A stretch of 64,000 bases of DNA, from positions 113,717,728 through 113,781,727 of the forward strand of contig CM060693.1 of NCBI GenBank assembly GCA_030686995.1, written 5' to 3'. Source of the stretch: Artemisia argyi (taxonomy: Eukaryota; Streptophyta; Magnoliopsida; Asterales; Asteraceae). A program made the position numbers and the translations under genes. Numbering within the stretch: the first letter of the stretch is position 1; the number at the start of each line of letters is the position of its first letter. Under the pieces are notes generated by a model, which worked only from the letters and a program-made list of their open reading frames with translations, did not search any database and was not told where the DNA came from. Positions 55,094 to 64,000 of this stretch are shown piece after piece.

Positions 55094-55098
55094 GACTT
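55094..55098 (+). other. Target site duplication of element G, right copy (GACTT)
   Basis: Identical to 43296-43300. Confidence 0.95.
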
Positions 55099-55750
55099 CT
55101 TCAAAGCTCGTATCACCGAGGGTCATTTTGAGACAATTGCAAAGGAAGAGAAAGAGCACATCGTTGAAAAGAAAATAGATGTCAATCTGCCATTAGAGGG
55201 TGAATTTGCTTCACCTAAGGCTGAAGGGTCATTGAATGTTGATGAGTATATTGGAGTTGAAGATGTTGTGGGTGGTGGCGAAGCGCTTAAGATTGGCGAG
55301 GATGAGTTGAATAGAGTGATATCGACACTTAAGGATGGAGGTGATGAATTTGATAGTTGTTCAGATGAAATAAATTTGAGTTTAAGTGAGGAATTAGCGG
55401 ACTCTCAATCTGCATATTCTTTGTATCACCTTGAGAGAAAGGCGATTTTTGAAGGAGTGGGGAGTGTTACAGCATGGGTAGCGGAAGGCGGAAGAATGGT
55501 GTTGTGTTATGTCCAAGGTAGTGGAAGGCGGAAAAGGAAAAAGGTGTTGGTTGCGGTAGCGGATGGGAGGAGAACTATGGGAGTGGAAGACAGGACTAGG
55601 ATTAGGATTAGGATATGGGATCCTGAAATAAAGAGAAATTTTTCAAGACCACACCTTGAGGACAAGGTGATTTCGAAGGAGTGGGGAATGATACACCCCG
55701 GTCATGTATTTATACTAATCCAATCTTGGAGCTCAATAAAACAACCCTAA
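55099..55750 (+). pseudogene. gag: Element F gag, right part
   Basis: It continues the Ty3/gypsy gag cut by element G (FKARITEGHFE, then VDEYIGVEDVVGGGEAL, a phrase of the gag-protease linker in daisy-family gypsy elements). After about 55440 the similarity to the family fades into Arg/Lys-rich sequence ending near a purine tract (GGAGTGGGGA, 55678-55687). No protease or polymerase follows, so F is a deletion derivative. Confidence 0.7.
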
Positions 55751-56256
55751 TCCCCTAGGATGTGGGTCGGCCGAAACTAGCCCAAGAGGGGTCCTTCCGG
55801 ATCCTTCTTGTCCATTATTTCATGTTTAGTCCTTCCTTTTTTGTCTAACGTTCGTTAGGTACCGTTAAGTGTTTATTTGTGAAAATAATAATTATTCATG
55901 ACTAAAATAATAATTATTAATTAATTGAAACTCATACGTAAAGTGTGCAATCCCGAAGTCTCGTGTTCGAGTCCGGACATATTCATTAATTTTTATCCGT
56001 TATTTCTAACAATAAAAGCTTGCTATTTATTTGATCCATGGATCTACTAGAGGTTGATAGAATCAAGGCTTCACTTACGATGATGCAAGCTCGCCTTATA
56101 CATTCTATCTTAAGGGTTGAAGTGTAGTAGAAGTCTCATTGGGGAGTACACCTTTTTGCTTCGACAAAAGGAGGAGAAGAAGTGTAAACAAGTAACTTAT
56201 ATACTTTACTATGATTTATAGTTTACATAGTTTATCATCATCAAAAAGGGGGAGAT
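55751..56256. other. Non-coding sequence between elements F and H
   Basis: The part after about 56020 resembles a copia 3' region: ACAAAAGGAGGAGAAG near 56164 and AAAAAGGGGGAGAT just before LTR H. The part before it is unassigned; a possible diverged 3' LTR of F starts at 55689. Confidence 0.45.
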
Positions 56257-57466
56257 TGTTGGCATAAGTATTACGATATTTAATCCAAACATCCTCTTCA
56301 TGTATTGATGATGATAAAGATGTAAGCTACAACACATAACGTAAAGTTCTTAAGTTAATTGTGATCACAAATCATCTATTCATTCATACGTCAACATCTC
56401 TCGACATCTCAACGTCTCAAGTATGCTTCAACAATCACTTAAGGTATGAATAAACAAATGTCTAATGCATTCTATGATCAAAGGAACATTTTATTAATCA
56501 CTAGAATTTTTATAAAATGTCACAAATCTTTTATATCTTTTACAAAATCATTTTTGGTAATAAAGAAATATGTTTAATTCACTATAAATATATGAATTCA
56601 AATTTTTAACCATAAATGGCAAAAATGTTCCAGAAAAACCTTCCCCACAAAAAGACAAAGTTGAGCAACAGTTATGAGGGGCGGCCCCCTTAATTATAAA
56701 GGTCCGGCCACGCTCCTCAGCTGCTCAGCTTTGCCTATAAATACTTGATCATTTCTGGACTTTTTCCTAAGCTTTTGCACTCCAAACTTTTTGTTTTAAT
56801 CCTTCCTGCATATCTTTCTAAATCCTTTGATCATATAATCATAAAGCTTTGTTTCCAAGTGATTCAAGCTTAATTTCTCAAAGTGCAAAAAAAGAATCCT
56901 CCCTATCATAAAGCCAAAGAAGTATTAGAGTCTAGTTAGTGTTGATGTGAAGTTGTGAATTATATATGTATATGTAATAAGTAGATTAAGATGATCTTCC
57001 TTAGTAGTGAGTCAATAGGTGAGTAAGAAGAGGTGTGAAGAAGTAGTAGTGTGAAGAAGTCATGTGGTTGTGAAGAAGTAGGTGTGTGAATAAGTAGTGG
57101 AGTAGAGAAGAAGTCGTGAAGAAGTCGTGAAGTCGTGAAGAAGTGTAGAAGTTGTGTAGTGATCGAAGTTGTAAGATTTGTTCTAGCTACGATTAAAACT
57201 CGGCATTTAGCTTTGTGTCGTTAAATTGGTGTAAGCGAAAGTATGTACGGTTTTCTCCGCCAAAAGGGAGCTTGATGAGTAGTGTTGTGAACTCTCGAGT
57301 ATGTGACTCGGGGAGTGGAGTAGGGCAAGGAAGGTGTCAATGTAGTCAAACCACTATAAATCATCGTGTCCAGTTTGTATTTCCTTTCTCTTATCTCTTT
57401 TAATTTATTCTCGCATTTATCACTTTATATCTATCCTTGCATATGTGTCTTAGTTGTTGCTTATAT
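56257..57466 (+). repeat. Element H: truncated LTR related to LTR B
   Basis: It begins TGTTGGCATAAG after a polypurine tract and shares with LTR B a shortened GC-rich block (56678-56710), TATAAATA at 56736-56743, GTGAAGAAGT repeats (57030-57150) and the segment CTCGGGGAGTGGAGTAGGGC. The end of the LTR is missing: at 57467 the LTR of element I begins. Confidence 0.75.
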
Positions 57467-60400
57467 TGTAACAATTCGCAATATCAGGTTAATTACTATT
57501 CCCGGAAAATTTCACTATTCACTTTTACTATTCATTTTTCCCGAAAATTTTCCCGAAATTTGATTTTTATTTCTTGGGCTAAAGTGATAAATCATTTCCA
57601 TGGCAAATTAAAAGTTTGACATTCATAAGCTCATTTTCGTGAAAGTTATTAAGGAATTACACGGAATTACACGTTTTAGGGTAAAACGTCATTCAGAAAT
57701 TCTACGTACAACGAAATTCGGTCGCGTTAATTTTCCCCGTATCAGAAAAATGTTTGACACACTCATGATTTATTTGAGAATAAATCATGACTGAGAAAAA
57801 CATGACCAAAATAAACCTCGGCCGTGAAAAACTGGAATTTTCAGTTTTAAGCGTTTTTACTCAGCCGTAACCTTAGCCTATACCTGCACCGCGTTTCTAA
57901 GACTATTTGAGTTTTCAACTTATTAGAAAAAGTCAACATATTTTTCCCTCCTCCATTGACCAAAAATCATCCCTTGATGTTATAAGTCATTTTGTGATTT
58001 TTAGGCTTACGGTTTGATGTCTAAAAGACATTTAATACCAACCGACACTAGACTGAGCCCAGTCTAGACATTATAAGTCATTTTAAATCATTTATATCCT
58101 ATTAGAAAAGTAACATTTTACTTTTCTCAATTTTACGCAATATTCGTACATTTTACGTATTACGCGTTTTAGACCCGTGTTTCCAGTTTTTAGCAGGGTT
58201 TTACACCCCAAATGGAACCTACCACTCATTTTATATTTTATTATGGAGTATTTTGACATGTTTAACCATTCTTCCAAGTTTCGTATTTTTACGATACCCG
58301 GTTTTACGTTTCGTGGCTTAACCATTTACGGTTAGCATTTTACGGAGCCAAAACTAACTCAATAACTTGGATAATATCATCAAAAGTCCACCCTTGCTCC
58401 CCAAGGTTGGCAAACCGACTTAGGGGGGGGGGGATTCAGCCCCTAGGTGGCTTAATCCCATGCTTTAAGCCTTAAGATGTGAACATGTGTTCAACTTGGT
58501 GAGCAAGTGTTGACTAGTCAAGGTTCTAACCTCCTCAAGACCTTATTTAAGTCATTCTCTTCCCCTCCTTGGCCATTCCAACGACCCACACACATAAAAA
58601 CACACCATCATCTCATCCTTAGCTCATTTACTTCAAGTTCCATCCAAGAAATCAAGTGCAATATCCATACATAAACCCTAGTTTAGTTTTGATTCATCAA
58701 AACTACTTCAAATCCTTAGAAACTTTGGTGATTTCTCTTGAGTTTGAATCCACTCAAGTCACCTCAATTTTCATCATCTCTCTTTCAAGATTACAAGGGT
58801 AGAAAGATTGCATGAAGTGAAGTGGGTTGAAGCAAGTCTATCAAAGTCCTTTTCCTTACATGTTAACTTCCTTTCATCTTTGAAAGCCAAAAGTTGTAAG
58901 CCAAACCCTAACATGATTCTTGTTAAATAATCATATTCATGTTATTTACATATTATTTGTGCTATATTATGTCTTGTATTCATGTCCATGATGTATAAAA
59001 GTGAGTAAAACAAGTTATTGTACATGATTGATAAGACAAGTTACTATAACAAGCAAACTAGTGACTTTCTTGGTAAGACCTGATCAAAATGGTAAAAATA
59101 TGATATTTGATCATTACATATTACAGTAGAGGACTTAACAAGGAAACCATAGCAATTTGAACCACCCAAAATGAGTATACGAGTCAAAAGTTACGCCCAT
59201 TTGAAGTTACCAAAGATTTCCGGCAAAACTGCCTAAATAGCATTCTGATCAAATTTTGATTTTGAAAGTCCCACTTCTGGTCCGATTCATCAAAAAGTTA
59301 AAACACGAAAGTTGTCCGGAACGACGTTTCGTTCAGGAACAAAGAAGCTCGAGCCCTGAAAACACTTTCCGAGTGATAAATTCTTCAAATTCTTAACAGC
59401 CCATTTTTAGACCAAAGTCATTACATATAGGTTATGGTTTATGAAGACCAAAGAGGTCTTATGACCTAGAATCAAGACCACAACCATGGCTAGAGCCAAG
59501 GTTGAGTCTCATGACCTTGAAACAAGGACCAAAGGTCATGGCTAGGCCATGACGAAATGACCATACCAACTTACATAGGCGTAAACATGAAACAATGAAT
59601 TAGGCGATAACTTGAACAAACAATTTGGATCTACTTCACTTAAAAAGGAACCATGAGATATTACCAAGAGAAAATGGTCATACAAGACTTATGAAACTAC
59701 CCCTAATAACAATCTTCATGTACAAATAAACTTTCCTAAGTTTATTCAAGTATCGGACATGTAACTTTTCGGATCAAAACTTATATCTATATATTTCATC
59801 AACTACTACAATAGTAGGGAGCCTCATGTGAGGAGTTCATTATGTAAGCCGTCGAGTTGAGTTGTGGATTTACGAGTTAAAGTGTCCTGGCTCCTCGAAC
59901 GCTTACTAACATGACTTCTGAATTATGTCGGCCCGAACGGTAGTAAACGATATACCAAAACATACATGTTTTATGAATCTTTCTTTCAAAGACTTATACT
60001 ATACATCATACCACATCATGGACTAAATGCAAGATATATATATAGGCACTACTTCATATTCTTTACTCCGATCCTAAGTCGCAACATTCGATTATAGGTT
60101 GCTCGTAGAAACCTTCATGATTCAACCGTTACATTCATTACTTGCTATCTTACTTAAGGTGAGTTCATAGCCCCACTTTACATTACTTCAATGTTTTACA
60201 AACCCTTGGGGGGACTACATGCTATTTTAACCGAGCACAATGTTTTTAAATTGTATGCTTGCCTGATTGTTTTATTATCACTAAGTACCAGCCTTGCTAA
60301 ACCGAGATCCCTTATTATGAACCATTTAATCACTAGCAATAGTGAGCGCAAATATTGTGAATAGGCCTATTGGGATTGACGAATCCCATTTGTATTGACT

Positions 60401-60948
60401 AAGTTCAAACAAATGCATTAATATTTGAGATCTAGGTATGTTAGCAAAGTACCTACCGGGATAAATCTGCCGATCGATATTGGTACACGTTAACGTTATG
60501 GTGTCATAAGCTTAGTGTATAATACATTTTATGGGCGTATAACAACATAGCCTACTTATTTTGCTTTCCAAACATTGGTGTGAGCCTATAACTCACACTA
60601 CCAACATATTGTGTTCAAACATTAAAAAAACTCTATGAATATCACTCAACCTTTGTGTTGACCTCTCAAGCATGTATTTCAGGTTCATGACGATCAAGGA
60701 TGGCACGGAAGGGCACGGATACTCAAGAGGGCTATAAATTTTATTATCATTCAAAACTCATTTATTATACATTGTAAACATGGAACCAATTGGGACCTCA
60801 TTTTGTAATCTCTGATATTTATACAATTTGAATGATAAATCTTTTAAAAACGACTCAATTGGAGTTCGTTTTCTATTATTGTGACTATTGTGTCGTCGAG
60901 TAACACCCAGTTTGAATTCCGCTGCAACCATGAATTGGGGGTGTTACA
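57467..60948 (+). repeat. Element I 5' LTR (3482 bp)
   Basis: It begins TGTAACA and ends TGTTACA, a seven-base terminal inverted repeat. The first 107 bases recur at 63894-64000 with one difference. An 11-G run is at 58423-58433. No ORF of interest. Confidence 0.88.
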
Positions 60949-60951
60949 GAT

Positions 60952-60963
60952 TGGTACCAGAGC
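60952..60963 (+). promoter_or_regulatory. Primer binding site of element I, tRNA-iMet-like
   Basis: TGGTACCAGAGC lies three bases after the LTR end and differs by one base from the usual TGGTATCAGAGC. Confidence 0.85.
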
Positions 60964-60964
60964 C

Positions 60965-61076
60965 ATGGTTATAGAGAAACGGGTCTAATTGAGACCTAAA
61001 CTATAACTACAACTACAAGCATGGTTATAGAGAAACGGGTCTAATTGAGACCTAAACTATAACTACAACTACAAGC
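60965..61076 (+). repeat. Perfect 56-bp tandem duplication just after the primer site
   Basis: Two identical copies of the unit beginning ATGGTTATAGAGAAACGG, at 60965-61020 and 61021-61076. Confidence 0.95.
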
Positions 61077-61144
61077 AAAACCATTTTTATAGCCTTCCGC
61101 TCTCCGTGTCTTCCATCCTCCAGACGATTATGGACTTAGTAAGC

Positions 61145-61430
61145 ATGTTATGCTACACAAACATATTAGTATATTCATATATATACCCCTTTTGAGCATT
61201 TCCCCGTAGATATTTTATGCTACACAAACAAAATTGCATATTAATATATGTACCCTAAACATAATTGAGCATTTCCCCGTAAGCATTTTATGCTACATGA
61301 ACACATATAAGTATATTGATATATACACACTAAGCATTTTATGCTACATGAACACATATAAGTATATTGATATATACACACTAGGCAATTTATGCTACAT
61401 GAACACATATAAGTATATTGATATATAAAC
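61145..61430 (+). repeat. 51-60 bp tandem repeats, element I interior
   Basis: Five units around TATGCTACATGAACACATA and ATTGATATATACAC. The last three are nearly identical with a 51-base period. They create a spurious repetitive ORF. Confidence 0.9.
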
Positions 61431-61547
61431 TCGGTTTATTTTCAATCATTTATCTAAACAATGGACTAAACATATCTGTGTATGCCTATTCTAAGGCATT
61501 TCGGCACAGCCACACTCTCCCAATCATGTTCCTACTCCAACATTATA

Positions 61548-61945
61548 TGTCCAAGACATTGTAACTGATTGCAATGGTCTTTCCTATTTTCCAAGACATT
61601 GTGAGATACAATGGTCTCATTCATTTTCCAAGACATTGTGAGATACAATGGTCTCATTCATTTTTCAAGACATTGTGAGATACAATGGTCTCATTCATTT
61701 TCCAAGACATTGTGAGATACAATGGTCTCATTCATTTTTCAAGACATTGTGAGATACAATGGCCTCATTCATTTTCCAAGACATTGTGAGATACAATGGT
61801 CTCATTCATTTTCCAAGACATTGTATGATACAATGGTCTTAATCATTTCTCAAATGTTTTGAGTCGCACAATGACCTAACCTACTTCCCAGACATTGTGA
61901 ATTGCACAATGGTCTAACCTACTTCCGAGACATTGTGTTTTGTGC
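61548..61945 (+). repeat. 37-bp tandem repeats with internal dyad, element I interior
   Basis: About ten units. The core GACATTGTGAGATACAATGG recurs with a 37-base period, with diverged units at both ends. Each core pairs ACATTGT with ACAATGG-type sequence across a short GAGAT spacer. Confidence 0.92.
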
Positions 61946-63361
61946 AAATGGTCTCTAGAATTATTCCATCACATCATCAAAATCATTTCTTATGATATCA
62001 AAAACCAGTCACAGTCTATCGATTTCAAAACAAGAAATATGATATTTCTAAAGGACAAACTAATCCATCATCGACAAAAGCTGAACTTTCTCTACATTCA
62101 TCAAAGTTTTCTTATGAAACCTTCATTATTAAAAGTTCGTGATCCTGGCCAAGTATGTTCTATTTTAGAACTACTTAAAACTTCCTTTCCATACGTATCT
62201 ACCCTTACTACCTTCTATGCAATGGAATATGAAAAACATACGTTACAAGTCTTGTATGGACGGGACTTGCAACTTAAGGGTTTGACATCGCCTTTGTTTA
62301 GTGGACAGTTTCCCGAAAGCAACGGACATATCAAAAGTATACCTAGTTTAGGTGTTTGAAAATTTTATCGAACCTTGGCTAAATATAGACTAGTCACCTA
62401 TATTTAACCTAGGGACAGTGGAATATAGTCTGACTAACTATATTCGACTTAAAATTTTCAAATACTGAGAATAGTTGTACTAGGGTTATGTTTAGATTGA
62501 TTTCCTACATGAACATGATAAACCACCAGAATACATTAAAACAATCTAGAGACACGATAGTGCCTTACCACTCAGCGAAATCTTAACACTTTATTTGTAC
62601 TACCTAACTTCATTCTTGAAAGTTTTCATTTATGAGATAATCCGAACTACTATCTGGGATAGTTATCAATTATTCTCTTCATCCTGTAGAAGTACTATCC
62701 TGTTTAGGTCCTAAGGATACCATTCCATCATAAACCTTTAAAGTCTCTTAAGATTTTCAAAGCAAACTCAACATCTATACCTAAGAGTATTAATGTTAAG
62801 CATACACTACACACTTTTGTTCATCAACATATCACATCATTATCTTCACAACCGTTACAAACACAAGCTCATTAACAGATCTTGATGCACTTTTAAAGCT
62901 CAAATCATCCTTAGTTACACCACAAGTACCCTCATCAGCTTTACAAGTTTGAATATTCATCTTGTACTTTTGGAACACCAGTATCATCTCGTAATACACT
63001 ACCTTGTAACTCACCGGCTAAGTATGAATGTTGTGTCGGGAATTCTTGAGTAGGATGATTTATAATGTCCTTATTTGAATGGATTGGGATGCCTTTTCAT
63101 TTAAATAAAAAAAATTATAAATCATCGAACCATACATTTATATTCCTTTAGTTACATTGTTTGGGGTGCCTCTCTATGTAAATAAAGAATTATAAACAAG
63201 TGGGCTTATTTATATCTGAAATAACATAAGTATGAAGTCAATAAACACTAGATACAACAACAGATTACCTACTAGGCTATGATTGCAACGACTATCCCAA
63301 TTTCCATTAGTACGAGGTTTACATTTTGGTTTTCATAATGATAGTGCAATAACAAACAAAC
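61946..63361 (+). other. Unassigned interior of element I
   Basis: AT-rich. An open frame at 61940-62359 (139 codons) has no recognisable domain and no supporting context, so it is not called as a gene. Nothing else is recognised. Confidence 0.4.
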
Positions 63362-63535
63362 TCATTGCGAGGCCATGTAACCATATGCATGTGCAGTCGT
63401 AACAAACTCATTGCGAGGCCATGTAACCATATGCATGTGCAGTCGTACCAAACTCATTACGGGGCCATACGCATGCGCAGTCGTACCAAACTCATTGCGA
63501 AGCCATGTAGCCATATGCATGGGCAGCCGTACAAT
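63362..63535 (+). repeat. ~46-bp tandem repeats, element I interior
   Basis: Four units of the phrase AACAAACTCATTGCGAGGCC followed by CATATGCATGTGCAGTCG, the third shortened. Degenerate ATATCAATT..TATTGATATTCGACT repeats follow at 63590-63710. Confidence 0.9.
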
Positions 63536-63893
63536 TCAAACAGGACTTGGTCCAACCACATGTTCAACGCTTATTCCATGATTCGATTCTTATATCAATT
63601 GCTATTGATACTTGACAACTATATCAAGTTCTATTTGATATTCAACTACTATATCAATTCCTATTAATATTCGACTGCTATATCAATTTCCTTTGATATT
63701 CGACTATTATCATGCCTTTCCTACATAAAAGTAAGCCTCATCCTACGCCATACACTGAAATGACAAATCAAATTACATCATCGGTAATCCCAGACTTTAG
63801 TCCTCATAAGTAACCACACCTGTTCATCGACACCACTCCAACATATGACACACAAAGAACTTCGGGACGAAGTTCCCCGTAAGGGGTAGAGAC

Positions 63894-64000
63894 TGTAACA
63901 ATTCGCAATTTCAGGTTAATTACTATTCCCGGAAAATTTCACTATTCACTTTTACTATTCATTTTTCCCGAAAATTTTCCCGAAATTTGATTTTTATTTC
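63894..64000 (+). repeat. Element I 3' LTR, first 107 bp
   Basis: It starts TGTAACAATTCGCAATTTC after AAGGGGTAGAGAC and is collinear with the start of the 5' LTR with a single difference. It continues beyond the window. Confidence 0.93.

Larger units (their letters stand above)
57467..64000 (+). mobile_element. Element I: long-LTR Ty3-like element without recognisable coding sequence
   Basis: A 3.48-kb LTR, a tRNA-Met-like primer site, about 2.9 kb of interior and the first 107 bases of a 3' LTR. The phrase TTCGGGACGAAGTT...AAGGGGTAGAGAC before the 3' LTR is typical of Ty3 chromovirus-like 3' ends in daisy-family plants. The interior has only repeats and no gag or pol homology that I can see, so it is best described as a large retrotransposon derivative (LARD). 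Confidence 0.8.

Noticed and set aside
55689..55860. 3' LTR of element F starting TGATACACC after a purine tract
   Set aside because: Beyond the first six bases I see no similarity to the LTR at 42612-42816, so it is mentioned but not called.
55955..55985. tRNA-like B-box sequence (GTGTTCGAGTCC)
   Set aside because: The flanking arms do not pair and no A box is placed correctly, so neither a tRNA gene nor a clear SINE is supported.
61234..61428. 64-codon frame with a repeated LCYMNTYKYIDI unit
   Set aside because: Product of a 51-bp tandem repeat whose period happens to be a multiple of three.
61940..62359. 139-codon frame in the interior of element I
   Set aside because: No recognisable domain, composition like the surroundings, no promoter or conserved neighbour; kept only as an unassigned note.
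63365..63667. 100-codon frame with repeated CNHMHVQS-like units
   Set aside because: Arises from the ~46-bp repeats in a non-coding element; no homologous context.
42612..64000. CRISPR array, IS element or bacterial operon explanation for the tandem repeats
   Set aside because: LTRs, plant tRNA primer sites and copia/gypsy proteins show eukaryotic retroelements; repeats are direct tandem units without unique spacers.

Overview
The window is plant nuclear DNA made almost entirely of nested LTR retrotransposons; I found no host single-copy gene. The gag, protease and additional-ORF families (SIRE-like Ty1/copia with a large extra ORF after pol, Athila-type Ty3/gypsy with tRNA-Asp primer sites, TG..CA LTRs thousands of bases long) are plant-specific, and the particular protein families are ones I associate with daisy-family (Asteraceae) genomes. 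The family-level placement is inference from remembered protein families; 'plant' is secure.

Layout, left to right. (A) <1-17297: a giant SIRE-like Ty1/copia element, 5' end outside the window, with gag, pol, a second large ORF (aORF) and a 3' LTR at 16971. Two dense arrays of the palindrome TTACGCGTAA and its variants precede gag and aORF respectively. (B) 17540-20259: the 3' part of another copia element with a small proline/serine-rich ORF that has its own TATA box, then a 3' LTR. (C) 20260-29340: a non-autonomous Athila-type element with a truncated 5' LTR, tRNA-Asp primer site, one ORF with Cys/His knuckles, a 3' region of structured repeats, and a complete 3.9-kb 3' LTR. (D) 29341-30763 and 40666 to about 42600, minus strand: a decayed Ty1/copia element cut in two inside gag by (E) 30764-40665, minus strand: a second non-autonomous Athila with a 3.8-kb 5' LTR, a gag-protease ORF and no visible 3' LTR. 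(F) 42612-43300 plus 55094-55750: a Ty3/gypsy gag remnant, interrupted by (G) 43301-55093: a structurally complete Ty1/copia element with 482-bp LTRs, a perfect 5-bp target duplication (GACTT), decayed gag-pol, an intact antisense ORF with its own TATA box, and a decayed aORF homologous to that of A. (H) 56257-57466: a truncated LTR related to that of B. (I) 57467-64000: a long-LTR Ty3-like element without recognisable coding sequence, its 3' LTR just starting at 63894.

The most interesting signals lie in the non-coding parts. First, a module of about 110 bases, predicted to fold as an H-type pseudoknot followed by a hairpin, occurs in several copies in Athila C and again in copia element G, with compensatory base changes between copies. 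It is therefore shared by two superfamilies that should not share sequence. Second, element G carries a divergent gene pair between pol and the 3' LTR (an antisense ORF and the aORF), each with a TATA box about 70 bp from its ATG. Element B repeats its LTR promoter motif ahead of its internal ORF, and element A repeats its leader array ahead of its aORF. Third, each family is peppered with its own short motif (TTACGCGTAA, TTTCCACTGC, AGCTTATT), a layout that recalls binding-site arrays used by transposon-encoded regulators.

Most sense ORFs are broken by stops or frameshifts and are annotated as pseudogenes; breaks are described but not repaired. All counts and alignments were made by eye.
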